Made by a program: the position numbers and the translations under genes
Origin: Bacteroidota bacterium
GTDB taxonomy: Bacteria > Bacteroidota > Bacteroidia > Bacteroidales > F082
Assembly (NCBI GenBank): GCA_016845105.1
Contig: JAERTF010000168.1
Span: 1 to 64,000, forward strand
DNA: 64,000 bases
Direction: 5' to 3'
Notes under the pieces: model-generated
What the model was told of the DNA's origin: nothing
Seen by the model: the letters and a program-made list of their open reading frames with translations, nothing else
The model's database searches: none
Shown: positions 53,090 to 62,900 of the stretch, piece by piece
Position numbering within the stretch: position 1 is the first letter of the stretch
Layout: every line of letters begins with the position of its first letter

Positions 53090-54925
53090 ATGAGTCCAAC
53101 AAAAAATATGAAATCATATACATTTAAAATACCCCTCATTTATATTTTTCTATACCTACTTATAAACCAATGTTATGCGCAAACAAATGACATCTATTTT
53201 GACAGTAGGGTTATGCAAAGTGAATCAATAGAAACTCAATACAAAATCAATCCAACCAGCAAAGAAAACTCTACATTATCAAATAGATATAGACTCGAGC
53301 ATAATCTGCCCGAAAATTTCCCTGCCATTATAATAGCCGATAAAAACAATCCTTCAGATGGAATGTATTTTTTAAATTCCAGATTGACCGATGCAAAATT
53401 CATGATATGTGTCGACACAAGTGGGACACCTGTTTTTTTCAGAGAAATGAACACCACAGGCGGTGATTTAAGGCTTCATACCAATGGATATCTTATACAA
53501 TTTGAACAAGAGAACTCAAGTTTTGTGCAATACGACAGCGCATATAACAAAATGAGGACCTATGAAGCGGTTGGGGGAAAAATTACAGACTCACATGATT
53601 TTATAGTGGAAGAAGATGGAAGTTACTGGCTAATTACCAAAGAAATACATGCTGTTGATATGTCGCTTATTGTTGCAGGAGGCAATCCACTTGCTTATGT
53701 TGTTGAAAATGTAATTCAACATATCGACAATTCAAATAATCTATTATTTGAATGGAATAGTTTGGACCATATTGATATCCTTGACTGCGATACAAACTTC
53801 GTTGATTTAACCGGAAACTACATTGATTATATGCATGCCAATGCCATAGATATTGATTTAGATGGTAATTTATTAATATCAAGTCGTCATCTTAATGAAA
53901 TAACAAAAGTTGATATTACCACTGGAAATATTATTTGGAGATGGGGCGGAAACAAGAATCAGTTTACATTTATAAACGATAACACAGGATTCTCTGGTCA
54001 ACACTCAATTAGAAGTCATGAAGATGGTACATATACACTATTTGACAATGGAAATTGGCATACCCCAAAACATTCACGCGGTTTGGAATACAGTATTGAC
54101 GAGAATCAAATGACAGCAACTTTACTTAATATATATGAGGCTGGTGACTCTTTAAGTTATTCTTCATCCATGGGACATATGCAACGAACTTATGATGGTG
54201 GTACAATAATAGGAATGGCTGCTAATAATCAAGGGTTTGTTTTATCCGACTTCAATAACTCAGGTGATAGAGCGTTGAATATTATGAATTTTGATAACAC
54301 ATTATATAGCTATAGAGCTGCAAAATACCAATGGGAAACAAATGTGTTTTACTTTATCAATGACACACTTGATTTTTTCTTTAGTTCAGTAATAGGAAAT
54401 CAGATTATTTCAACAACAGAAATCTATAACAATTCTGATCAAGTGGTTGAACTATCAGGATATCATACAGATAATTCGATATTTTCGGTTATTGATAATT
54501 TTCCCATTGAAATATCTCCCCAGTCGAGTAAAGAGATATCAATATCATTTACTCCTGTATTTAGTACTAATTACACTGATGCTTTAACAATTTATTCAAA
54601 CTCAAATTCTGACTCTCTGCGTATAGCAGCCCAAATTAGGCTTAACGCATATTTTACAACATCTTTAATGAATAAAACAACAAAAAACATTGATGTAATA
54701 ATTAAGCCAAATCCATTGTCTACTCAGTCAATCATAACGCTGAGTGATAAAAGCCAAATTAGTTCATTCAGATTACTTGATATTAGTGGAAAGTCAATAA
54801 AGGCTATGAATAATGTTAATCAAACATCTGTAATTTTAAACAGATTAGATTTACCTACTGGTTTAATATTTATTGAAATCCAATCTGAAAGTAAAAAAAT
54901 TGTCGGCAAAATTTTTGTTGAGTAA
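53090..54925 (+). CDS. Secreted arylsulfotransferase (ASST)-like protein with T9SS tail
   Basis: An exported protein of 611 residues, or 605 if the ATG at 53108 (MKSYTFKIPLIYIF) is used. The signal peptide ends near CYAQ. The central part follows the ASST family: DSHDFIVEEDGSYWLI, MHANAIDIDLDGNLLISSR, GNIIWRWGG and GQHSIRSHEDGTYTLFDNGN. Characterised relatives move sulfuryl groups between phenolic esters. The last 75 residues are a type A T9SS sorting domain (KPNPLSTQSIITL, ISGKSIKAM, LPTGLIFIEI). The stop lies two bases from that of the convergent MOSC-MogA gene. Confidence 0.87.
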   Translation: MSPTKNMKSYTFKIPLIYIFLYLLINQCYAQTNDIYFDSRVMQSESIETQYKINPTSKENSTLSNRYRLEHNLPENFPAIIIADKNNPSDGMYFLNSRLTDAKFMICVDTSGTPVFFREMNTTGGDLRLHTNGYLIQFEQENSSFVQYDSAYNKMRTYEAVGGKITDSHDFIVEEDGSYWLITKEIHAVDMSLIVAGGNPLAYVVENVIQHIDNSNNLLFEWNSLDHIDILDCDTNFVDLTGNYIDYMHANAIDIDLDGNLLISSRHLNEITKVDITTGNIIWRWGGNKNQFTFINDNTGFSGQHSIRSHEDGTYTLFDNGNWHTPKHSRGLEYSIDENQMTATLLNIYEAGDSLSYSSSMGHMQRTYDGGTIIGMAANNQGFVLSDFNNSGDRALNIMNFDNTLYSYRAAKYQWETNVFYFINDTLDFFFSSVIGNQIISTTEIYNNSDQVVELSGYHTDNSIFSVIDNFPIEISPQSSKEISISFTPVFSTNYTDALTIYSNSNSDSLRIAAQIRLNAYFTTSLMNKTTKNIDVIIKPNPLSTQSIITLSDKSQISSFRLLDISGKSIKAMNNVNQTSVILNRLDLPTGLIFIEIQSESKKIVGKIFVE

Positions 54926-54926
54926 A

Positions 54927-55859
54927 TTAATGTGCATCAATACTATGCAACATTAATACCAGATGGCGTAGCACCTGCGTAATTTCAGTCATGTACTCAT
55001 TTACAGCTCTTACGCTTCCAGGTAGTGTAAATATCATAGTTTGTCCCATAACACCAGCAACACTACGACTAATTAATGCATTTGGTTTTTTCATACCATA
55101 CTTCATTCGGATCATATCCATAATCCCAGGTATTTCCTTATCCAAGAGTGGTTGAACAACATCAACTGTTATGTCTCTTGGGCCAATTCCTGTTCCACCG
55201 GTGGTGAAAACAAAATCGTAACTATCCTTGGCTTCTTTAACAATCTTTTCCAATTGCTGTTCATCATCAGGAATAATCATTGTATCAATTTCGTGATGAA
55301 ACCGGTTCATCTCAAAAAATGCAGTAACTAATTCCTTTACTTTTGGGCCACTTCTATCTTCATACTCACCCTTACTGGCCCTATCACTTAGTGTGATAAT
55401 TAATGTTTTGAATATATTAGGCTTAAACTCTAGCACATCACCCTCTTTTAAACTACCTCCTCTAAGAACTCTTACAAATATTCCTTCTTTGGGCATAACA
55501 CAATTACCAACTTCTCTAAAAATAGCACATGAATCACCATGACACTCTTTACCAATTTGAGTTACCTCTAACTCAATATCCTTATTCGCGAAACGATCAA
55601 GTGGAGCTGTCTTGAATAGTTCAATTCCCTCGGTTGTGATATTTTCGGCAAACTCTCCATATTTGATCTCACGACCAGCTTGTTTCGAAAATTTATTGAA
55701 ACTTTCGATACCCAACATACTCACCTGACGGTGCCATGTTCCAGAATGTGCATCACCTTCAACTCCAATACCGCATAGTTCAATTACATCTACAGGTTTT
55801 TTTACAGTTCCTTTTTCAATGGAGATGTTTGTGCTTAATACTTTTATAGTTTTTGTCAT
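54927..55859 (-). CDS. MOSC domain fused to MogA/MoaB-type molybdopterin adenylyltransferase
   Basis: A 310-residue fusion. Residues 1-145 form a MOSC domain (GIGVEGDAHSGTWHRQVSML, YGEFAENITTEGI, ECHGDSCAIF). Residues about 150-310 are a MogA/MoaB-type domain (IITLSDRASKGEYEDRSGP, FTTGGTGIGPRDITVD). MogA adenylates molybdopterin before metal insertion by MoeA; MOSC domains bind or hand over the finished cofactor or its sulfur. The start at 55859 (MTKTIKV) avoids overlap with moaC, although the frame extends further. Last gene of the Moco run. Confidence 0.9.
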   Translation of the reverse strand: MTKTIKVLSTNISIEKGTVKKPVDVIELCGIGVEGDAHSGTWHRQVSMLGIESFNKFSKQAGREIKYGEFAENITTEGIELFKTAPLDRFANKDIELEVTQIGKECHGDSCAIFREVGNCVMPKEGIFVRVLRGGSLKEGDVLEFKPNIFKTLIITLSDRASKGEYEDRSGPKVKELVTAFFEMNRFHHEIDTMIIPDDEQQLEKIVKEAKDSYDFVFTTGGTGIGPRDITVDVVQPLLDKEIPGIMDMIRMKYGMKKPNALISRSVAGVMGQTMIFTLPGSVRAVNEYMTEITQVLRHLVLMLHSIDAH

Positions 55860-55884
55860 GATTTGTAGTTTTAGCGATGATAGC

Positions 55885-56364
55885 TTAAATATATTTTTTT
55901 GTTTTATCAACCAACGTGATACCTTTGATTATCATACTTTTATCAACTGCCTTACACATATCATAAATTGTAAGTAGAGCAACACTTACTCCATTTAGGG
56001 CTTCCATCTCAACTCCGGTTTGCCCTATGCATTTTGCTACCCCTACTACTCTAACTCCACTTTTATCAATGGTTGCGTTAATATCAACCTTGGTTAGTTG
56101 CAAAGGGTGGCATAATGGAATTAGTTCACTGGTTTTTTTTGCTCCCTGGATACCAGCAATTTCAGCAATTGTTAGAACATCGCCTTTTTTCATCTGGTTA
56201 TCAACTATTAACGCTATTGTATCTTGGCTTAAGGTTAAAAAGCCTTCTGCCTTGGCAATTCTTATTTGATTAGGTTTATGCCCAACATCCACCATGTTTG
56301 CTTTTCCCTTGCTATCGGTATGACTTAATTCCTTCATCTTTTCTATTTTGAGTTTGGTATCCAT
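55885..56364 (-). CDS. moaC: Cyclic pyranopterin monophosphate synthase
   Basis: A 159-residue MoaC, with SHTDSKGKANMVDVGHK, the conserved LIPLCHPLQLTKVD and GVEMEALNGVSVALLTIYDM. It completes cPMP formation with MoaA, encoded just upstream (28-base gap). The methionine ten residues in (MKELSHTD) is an alternative start. Confidence 0.95.
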   Translation of the reverse strand: MDTKLKIEKMKELSHTDSKGKANMVDVGHKPNQIRIAKAEGFLTLSQDTIALIVDNQMKKGDVLTIAEIAGIQGAKKTSELIPLCHPLQLTKVDINATIDKSGVRVVGVAKCIGQTGVEMEALNGVSVALLTIYDMCKAVDKSMIIKGITLVDKTKKYI

Positions 56365-56392
56365 TCACAATTCATTTTTCACCATTCACTTA

Positions 56393-57193
56393 CTATCCAC
56401 CTATGTTATAAAATTCTCCACTGGTATTTACAGATCCACATTCAGGCTTGTGTATTAATGCTTTATTTAAAGCTTCCTCAATTCCATGTTCTCTGATACT
56501 ATATTCGTTATTATTAAATAAACATGGTTTTATCATTCCATTTGCGGTTAACCTAAGTCTGTTACATATCTTACAATCACCACCTTCACCACCTTCAACA
56601 ACTGAAAAATGCCCCTGACTTAGCTGCATTTGTTTAATATATCTGATTTTAAGTCCATTTACTTTACAAAAATTGGCAACTTCAATTGCATCTGGTTCGA
56701 GAGAATTTTTTTGAATTACGCAATTTATTTTAACTGGAGTAAGTCCAACTTTTCTGGCTTCTTCAATACCATCAAGTACGTTATAAATATTTCCAAGTCT
56801 TGTTATCTGTCTATATTTCTCAGGGTTTAATGTATCCAAACTAACATTAACTCTTTTAAGACCTGCCAACTTTAGTTCAGCAGCATACTTCTTTAAATTA
56901 ATACCATTGGTTGTAAGACCAAAATCCTTAACCCCGGGTACATGAGAGATCATCCAAACAAGGTCAACAATCCCTTTTCTAACCAAAGGTTCACCTCCGG
57001 TAATTCTTATCTTATCAATACCTTTTTCAACGCTTAATTTAACAACATCAACAATTTCTTCAAACGAAATAATATCCTTGTGATCGAGTAGTTTTATACC
57101 TGATTCGGGCATGCAATAAGTACACCTTAGATTACATCTATCAGTAACTGATATTCTCAGATAATTTATTCTTCTGTTATACTTGTCGTACAT
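56393..57193 (-). CDS. moaA: GTP 3',8-cyclase, short form
   Basis: A radical-SAM MoaA of 266 residues from the ATG at 57193. The first cluster motif is CNLRCTYCMPE, the second CKICNRLRL...KPC, and the C-terminus ends in the essential Gly-Gly (FYNIGG). Usual MoaA proteins have about 320-340 residues; here the segment between IRYIKQMQL and the second cluster is about 50 residues shorter than normal. All catalytic parts remain. The start region overlaps the end of moeA by some 20 bases. Confidence 0.9.
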   Translation of the reverse strand: MYDKYNRRINYLRISVTDRCNLRCTYCMPESGIKLLDHKDIISFEEIVDVVKLSVEKGIDKIRITGGEPLVRKGIVDLVWMISHVPGVKDFGLTTNGINLKKYAAELKLAGLKRVNVSLDTLNPEKYRQITRLGNIYNVLDGIEEARKVGLTPVKINCVIQKNSLEPDAIEVANFCKVNGLKIRYIKQMQLSQGHFSVVEGGEGGDCKICNRLRLTANGMIKPCLFNNNEYSIREHGIEEALNKALIHKPECGSVNTSGEFYNIGG

Positions 57194-58358
57194 CAACTAA
57201 CTCTCCCTTCTCTATTTTATCTTCTCCAATTTCAATTGACACTATTCCATCAGCATTAACATATGAATGAATATGTGCTGAACCGTGATATTCAACCGGG
57301 TATACTTTTCCGTCCTTACCAATATTGATTGGGAAAAACGATTTTCTTACTGATTTACGTCTACGATACTCAGTACCCATTGGTAATATTAATGTTCCAA
57401 TTGCCTTTGAGGAATTCATAATCTTATTTATCAATGGACGAACCAATAGTTCAAATTGTGTATATGATGATACAGGATTACCGGGTAACCCAAAAATAAA
57501 CTTGTTGCTTTTGAATGTACCAAAAATAGTTGGCTTTCCCGGCTGTACAGCTATGGATCTGAATTTAATATCTACACCAACTTCAATCATAATTTCAGGT
57601 ACAAAGTCAAAGTCTCCCATGGAAACACCACCCGTAAGAAGAACGATATCATTTTCTTCAAGTGCTCTTTTAATAGTATCGTATGTAGCCTCTCGCGTAT
57701 CTTCCGAAATTCCTAAATAAATGGGAATACCTCCAGCACGTTCTACTTGGGCTATCAGTTGGTAACCATTACTATTCCTAATATGGGATTTACCAGGATA
57801 TTTATCGGGCTCAACAATTTCATCACCAGTTGAAATGATACCAACCCGAGGCTTACAATTGACAAGTGGTAAGGTACATCCCACCGAAGCCATAACTGCA
57901 ATATGCTGTGGCTTTATTTTAATGCCCTTTTCAAGCACCAAATCATCCCTTTTAATATCTTCAGCAAAATAACAGATGTTCGTATTTGTTGATTCTTTAG
58001 TAAACCTTATAGCATTTTTATGCACTTCTTGGGTGTGTTCGACCATAATTACACAATTGGCACCATCGGGTACAATAGCTCCAGTCATAATTTTAGTACA
58101 CTCGTTAGTTCCAACTACCTTTTGTGGAATTCTACCAGCCGGAAGAATTTCAATTACATTAAGATCATTCTTTAGGTCCTCTTTTCTGCAGGCATATCCA
58201 TCCATTGCCGATTTATCAAATGGTGGCATATTAATATCTGAAAATATATCTTCAGCAAGAACCCTACCCAACGCATCAGTAAAATAAACTCTTTTGGAGT
58301 CAAGAGTAAATTTGGCAGACTTTTGAACAATCTCGAAAGCTTCTTCAAATTTTATCAT
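57177..58358 (-). CDS. moeA: Molybdopterin molybdotransferase
   Basis: A 393-residue MoeA that inserts molybdate into adenylated molybdopterin. Landmarks are PPFDKSAMDGYA near the N-terminus, IVEPDKYPGKSHIRNSNGYQ, LLTGGVSMGDFDFVPE and LPGNPVSSYTQFELLVRPLI. Full length for the family. First of the four Moco genes on this strand, coupled by overlap to moaA. Confidence 0.95.
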   Translation of the reverse strand: MIKFEEAFEIVQKSAKFTLDSKRVYFTDALGRVLAEDIFSDINMPPFDKSAMDGYACRKEDLKNDLNVIEILPAGRIPQKVVGTNECTKIMTGAIVPDGANCVIMVEHTQEVHKNAIRFTKESTNTNICYFAEDIKRDDLVLEKGIKIKPQHIAVMASVGCTLPLVNCKPRVGIISTGDEIVEPDKYPGKSHIRNSNGYQLIAQVERAGGIPIYLGISEDTREATYDTIKRALEENDIVLLTGGVSMGDFDFVPEIMIEVGVDIKFRSIAVQPGKPTIFGTFKSNKFIFGLPGNPVSSYTQFELLVRPLINKIMNSSKAIGTLILPMGTEYRRRKSVRKSFFPINIGKDGKVYPVEYHGSAHIHSYVNADGIVSIEIGEDKIEKGELVDVRQV

Positions 58359-58416
58359 AGTAAAAATTAGTTATTTTTTAATCAAAACACGGACCCTATT
58401 AATTAAGATCTTTTGT

Positions 58417-59247
58417 CTATTTTATAATTATCCTCGTAGTGGTTACTTCTTGAGAATTAACTGCAACAACTCTTACAAAGTAAATTCCAGGAATTATTTC
58501 ACTAACATCAAGTTGAGAATCTTCTTCAATTTTAGCAGAAACAATCTCTTTACCAGTAATATCAAACAAACTCACAACTGATTTATTTGAGGTCGCAATA
58601 TTAATAAAATCAGAAGTAGGATTAGGATATACTCTTACTGCTGAAACAGTTAATTCTTCCTGTCCATCGATAAAATCTCCAACCACAAAAATATCATCAA
58701 TCTTTGAGATTCCTCCAGTTTCAACTACAGACCCATTTGTTGCAGTATCAGTAGTCATAATCCATCTGATTTTAATCAAAGCCTTATCATCACATTCACT
58801 TGGAATCGCTAGGTTTACTAAGGATCCTGTTGTCCAGTTATTTGCTGTTTGGAAGTTACTCTCTTCTATATCAATCCAACTCCCATCTGCTTTATATTGC
58901 ACCTTGAAATCACGTGGTCCGGGATTCTGTCCTCCAGATGATATTTTTGATGATAGTTTAATGTTTGTATAACCCGTGGTTTCAAACTCAACTTTCCATT
59001 TTTTTTCATTTGCTCCCTGCTCCCATTCAGTAGCCTGAGCAGCTTTGGTTGTTACACCGTTTTTAAATTGGATATCACTTGTTCCGCCGGCAGTTTCAAT
59101 AATTTGTGAAAGGTTGGCAGCAATTGCTCCTCCGTCAGCCACTCCAGACTGCGTTGGGAAGGTCCATTGAACAATCGTATCCTGAGCAAATAACCCAAAC
59201 TGGATAGTAAATACTATTATTGCAACTAGAATGTAATTCTTTTTCAT
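58417..59247 (-). CDS. Secreted T9SS type A protein of unknown function
   Basis: A 276-residue exported protein with a signal peptide (about 1-21). The body contains WEQGANEKKWKVEFETTGYT and GPRDFKVQYKADGSW, a discoidin-like or jelly-roll region seen in Bacteroidota extracellular proteins. Residues from about 205 on are a type A sorting domain (VRVYPNPTSDFINI, FDITGKEIVSA, PGIYFVRVV). It lies 36 bases after the TonB receptor on the same strand, so it may be co-expressed with it; what it binds is unknown. Confidence 0.8.
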   Translation of the reverse strand: MKKNYILVAIIVFTIQFGLFAQDTIVQWTFPTQSGVADGGAIAANLSQIIETAGGTSDIQFKNGVTTKAAQATEWEQGANEKKWKVEFETTGYTNIKLSSKISSGGQNPGPRDFKVQYKADGSWIDIEESNFQTANNWTTGSLVNLAIPSECDDKALIKIRWIMTTDTATNGSVVETGGISKIDDIFVVGDFIDGQEELTVSAVRVYPNPTSDFINIATSNKSVVSLFDITGKEIVSAKIEEDSQLDVSEIIPGIYFVRVVAVNSQEVTTTRIIIK

Positions 59248-59283
59248 AATTTTCTTAACTTTAATTATTTATAATTCTGTTTA

Positions 59284-61365
59284 TTAAAATCTATATTTGA
59301 TTTCGGCGGTTATAAACCTACCTGGTGATAAATAGCCCTTTCTATCAATGTACTCTGTATCTAGAATATTCTGAATTATTAATGATACAGCTATCTTTTC
59401 TATGAACTCTTTTGATAACTGCAAATCAAGAGTATAATATGCATCAATCGATATTGTGTTTTCATCATCATACCATTGACTACTGATGTAATTATATGTC
59501 AATGTTGAATGGAAGTACTTATTATTCCAACCTAGCCCCATAAATGCCATGTGTTTAGGCACTTCTATTAAGTACTTGCCAGTTATATCTTTTTTCTCAC
59601 TATCCGGACTACTAAATTTCTTGATCTTTGAACTATTAAAAGTATAATTAGCTGAAAACCGAAGTTGTTTATTGAGAATAAAATTCGATGATATTTCAAA
59701 ACCAATTATTTCAACACTTGATACATTTTGTCTTTGGTAAATCGGTTTAGGAGCATCCCCACCGGTATCAATGGAGTCACCTGTTCCAACAAAATACTGA
59801 AAATCTTTACCTTGAGATAAGTAAACAGAAGGTTCGATTGTTAGTTTATCAAAGTACTTCAGTGTTGCTCCTACTTCATAATTTGTAAGATACTCGGGGC
59901 CAAGTTCAGGATTAGCAATCTTAAAACCCTTTCTTATTTTACCTGATTTTGACAGATCATCAAGTTTTGGAGGCATAAAACCCTTTGAATATGATATATA
60001 TACCGAGTTCTTTTTACTAAGCTTATAGGTCATAGCAATTTTTGGACTAAATGAGCTCCAATTATTGCTCTCAAATTCCTGATCAATGTTATTGATAAAT
60101 CCAGTATTTGATGTAGGATTTTCCACAACTAATTTTCCTTTATGGTATTTTGCAAAATCCATTCTAGCACCAGCCACGACAATCAGTTTATCGTCTACAA
60201 ACTTCAATTCATCCTGAATAAATACACCATAAAAGTCTAAGATTCCTTCATATGTTAGTACATCTGTGGAAGTTTTATATGTAGTTTTAACATTTGCACT
60301 TCCTTGTTTAAGATCCAATCCATAAGTAAGAATATTTTTATCATTTAAATATGTTGTTGCATTTATCCACAATCCAATATCATCTTTAATCGAACTACGT
60401 TCGGTGAGTTTATATTTTCCACTATTTGAACTTATGGATTCTGTTTGCTTAAATTCATTTTCCAATTGATAAAATGCCAATGCATTAACTATTGTAGTAT
60501 TAAAAACACCTTTATAATTAGCTCTTAAGTAAGTTGTGTTAACCGACATATGATCTCCCAACTCTTCATAAACCTTGCGTCCCTGACCTCTGCTATCACT
60601 ATAATACCTGCCATCAACCTCGATTTTGTGGTTTTTACTAAACGAATAACCAAGTTTTCCGGCAAAATTATATTCTTTCAAGAATGCCTTTGCATCGATT
60701 GAATCACGTATTTCCTCGGGGTTAAGGAAATACCCATCACCTTGACGGTAAAATGAATTTAGGCTCCACATAAATCCCTTATCATTATTGAGATTTGTTC
60801 CTGATAAGTTGAGATATCCACCAAGGGTGTTATATGTACCTCCCAGAATAGCAGCCTCACCTTGAAATGGTTTTTTCGGATTTTTAGTAATTACATTAAT
60901 AACGCCTCCCATTGCATTATTTCCATAAATTGCTGATGCAGGGCCTTTAATAACTTCAATTTGTTTAATTGAATTAATTGGTACCAATTGCCAATTAATA
61001 GACCCTCCGGCACTTTTATTCAAAGGAACACCATCAAGTAATACTAAAACTCTAGCACTTGCATCCAGTCCTCGCATGGTTACACTAGAGTTTTGTGAGA
61101 AGATACCCCAACTTCTGTTTACGTATACATTTGCAACGTACTTCAGTATTTCATCAACATTTTGAACCGGTAGTTCATCTATTGTTTTTGAGTCAATAAC
61201 TGTAACTCTTCCAGGAATGTCTGCAACGTTCCGCATGTCACGGTTTGCTGTAACTAATACTTGCGGAATATCGACTGTATCTGGTAAATAGATTAATTGT
61301 GCATTTGTAGACCCAAACACTGAAACGATAACAGCTAGAATTACTATTCTAATAAACATTTTCAC
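59284..61365 (-). CDS. TonB-dependent outer-membrane receptor
   Basis: A TonB-dependent receptor of 693 residues without a SusC-type N-terminal extension. A signal peptide covers about 1-22; the TonB-box region and plug follow (VPQVLVTANRD; SSVTMRGLDASARVLVLLDG; IEVIKGPASAIYGNNAMGGV), then a 22-stranded barrel ending in EIKYRF. It begins with GTG at 61365, sharing one base with the lipoprotein stop; ATG at 61359 is the alternative. It sits in a minus-strand run with a ModE-type regulator upstream and the Moco genes downstream, so molybdate, tungstate or a metal chelate is a reasonable guess for its ligand. Confidence 0.9.
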   Translation of the reverse strand: MKMFIRIVILAVIVSVFGSTNAQLIYLPDTVDIPQVLVTANRDMRNVADIPGRVTVIDSKTIDELPVQNVDEILKYVANVYVNRSWGIFSQNSSVTMRGLDASARVLVLLDGVPLNKSAGGSINWQLVPINSIKQIEVIKGPASAIYGNNAMGGVINVITKNPKKPFQGEAAILGGTYNTLGGYLNLSGTNLNNDKGFMWSLNSFYRQGDGYFLNPEEIRDSIDAKAFLKEYNFAGKLGYSFSKNHKIEVDGRYYSDSRGQGRKVYEELGDHMSVNTTYLRANYKGVFNTTIVNALAFYQLENEFKQTESISSNSGKYKLTERSSIKDDIGLWINATTYLNDKNILTYGLDLKQGSANVKTTYKTSTDVLTYEGILDFYGVFIQDELKFVDDKLIVVAGARMDFAKYHKGKLVVENPTSNTGFINNIDQEFESNNWSSFSPKIAMTYKLSKKNSVYISYSKGFMPPKLDDLSKSGKIRKGFKIANPELGPEYLTNYEVGATLKYFDKLTIEPSVYLSQGKDFQYFVGTGDSIDTGGDAPKPIYQRQNVSSVEIIGFEISSNFILNKQLRFSANYTFNSSKIKKFSSPDSEKKDITGKYLIEVPKHMAFMGLGWNNKYFHSTLTYNYISSQWYDDENTISIDAYYTLDLQLSKEFIEKIAVSLIIQNILDTEYIDRKGYLSPGRFITAEIKYRF

Positions 61366-62246
61366 TATTCCTGAACTTTAATTGAAATATTAACAATACC
61401 CTCATCTGTACCTACAATGCTATTGACCATGAAGATTCCTATTTTCCCCTCTTCATTTTTGAACGCAAATAGATTTCCCTCTTGTAAATTCTTCGCTTTC
61501 CGATTTCCATCCGACTGACCATGTGCGGCAATTAGAAGGCTATCATTAGAAGCATTCTGAAAATCTTCGACACTAACATTGGCTATTTTAAATCTACTGG
61601 TACGTCTTATGGTCCAGTTATTTAATCCATATTCACCCATATACACGGATTCATCAATATTTGCACCAGGCGAGGCAATTGTATTTTTATCAGTATCAAC
61701 AAAATCATAATAATAACACAAATCAATAACATCTTGATTTAAGAAAGCAGAACTCAAAAAGTAGCTTGTATTTTGATCAATGGAAAAGAAACTTGGTAAA
61801 CCATTATTCTGTGCCCCCAATGTTATATCTGGATAATAATTAATATTACCAAATGAGGATGATGTATCCATGGAAACAGTTAAACTGATTTCGGATGATT
61901 TTCCATCCCTGTCACGAATTATAAAAATCCATTTCTCATTATCTTCAATCCCCTTTATAAGCGTCTTTTGGTATGATAGTTTGGGTGTATTCATGCCGGA
62001 GTCAAGAAACACTTCACTAACACTACCTGTTTCAACTTTAATTATGAAATTTGTTAGATTAACGTTTGGATTTTCCGCCATCACTTTAACATTAAACGGC
62101 TCCCCTAATTTAAGCGTAGTATCACCTGAAACGATACCCACTCCATTTCCAAATTCGATAATTGGTGGTAGGTAGTCTGAATTCTTCTTAGAACAGCTAC
62201 TAACCACTACGCTTAAAACTATAAAAAGTACAATTAAATTCTTCAT
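61365..62246 (-). CDS. Lipoprotein of unknown function preceding the TonB receptor
   Basis: A 293-residue lipoprotein with signal peptidase II site VVSSC (Cys18). The mature part is beta-rich, with LKLGEPFNVKVMAENPNVNL (Ig-like) and a later region ending FAFKNEEGKIGIFMVNSIVG. No family recognised. Its stop overlaps the GTG start of the TonB receptor, so the two are coupled, and it may be a surface partner of the receptor, as lipoproteins of this layout often are. Confidence 0.75.
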   Translation of the reverse strand: MKNLIVLFIVLSVVVSSCSKKNSDYLPPIIEFGNGVGIVSGDTTLKLGEPFNVKVMAENPNVNLTNFIIKVETGSVSEVFLDSGMNTPKLSYQKTLIKGIEDNEKWIFIIRDRDGKSSEISLTVSMDTSSSFGNINYYPDITLGAQNNGLPSFFSIDQNTSYFLSSAFLNQDVIDLCYYYDFVDTDKNTIASPGANIDESVYMGEYGLNNWTIRRTSRFKIANVSVEDFQNASNDSLLIAAHGQSDGNRKAKNLQEGNLFAFKNEEGKIGIFMVNSIVGTDEGIVNISIKVQE

Positions 62247-62324
62247 TTTGAACGATATGTATATTTATGCATAACGGTATATAAATAAAAAGCAGGCGTA
62301 CAATACAACACCTGCTAATTATAA

Positions 62325-62900
62325 TTATTTTCTATTCATTAGTTTTTTACCTAAGTGATATATGCCTGTTCCCAAAGCTCCTCCGAGAAATCCAAATATT
62401 AGAAAAGTAGCAAAAGGTGTAAAAAAACCATGCTTAATAAATGATGAATATGGATAACCTGTTGAAAAGGTAATTATAACCCTACTTAATGGTATCATCA
62501 TATACCCAAATCCTGCAGCTAGCATTATAAATAAATTTTTATACCTACCTTTTGGTGAGTAATTATATGCCAAATCTATTGCAAAACAAGGCAACATATA
62601 ATTTAGACCCATCATTGGGTCCTTGAAACCAAGAACAGGAAAAAGTATGAAAATACCTATTCCCAAGGCACTAATACTAGATGCCCATTTAATATCTGAA
62701 CTCAATCTTGCTCCAAGAATGATTGCCATAAACTCTATTCCATGATGTCCGGGAATATTGATTGGCGTTCTTAATCGTGCATGAATTACTATGGCCAAAG
62801 CCCCTGCAATAATTAACAATAATACTTCAAGAATTCTTTCTATTGTCAAACTAGTTAGAAACTCTCTTGACAAATTCCTTTGCTGAACACTTCCATTCAT
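62325..62900 (-). CDS. Polytopic membrane protein, possible transporter component
   Basis: A 191-residue protein with five or six hydrophobic segments and the short conserved-looking motif INIPGHHGIEFMAIILGAR. Size and topology resemble S-components of ECF transporters, but no specific family motif is certain. It overlaps the upstream TiaS-like gene by 50 bases and is followed by the lipoprotein/TonB receptor pair, so an uptake role for the same substrate is possible. No ECF ATPase or T-component is present in the window. Confidence 0.65.
   Translation of the reverse strand: MNGSVQQRNLSREFLTSLTIERILEVLLLIIAGALAIVIHARLRTPINIPGHHGIEFMAIILGARLSSDIKWASSISALGIGIFILFPVLGFKDPMMGLNYMLPCFAIDLAYNYSPKGRYKNLFIMLAAGFGYMMIPLSRVIITFSTGYPYSSFIKHGFFTPFATFLIFGFLGGALGTGIYHLGKKLMNRK

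Noticed and set aside
52908-53123. N-terminal extension of ftcD across the divergent gap
   Set aside because: Contains the -7 boxes for both divergent genes and precedes the conserved MKQLIECVPNFSEG start.
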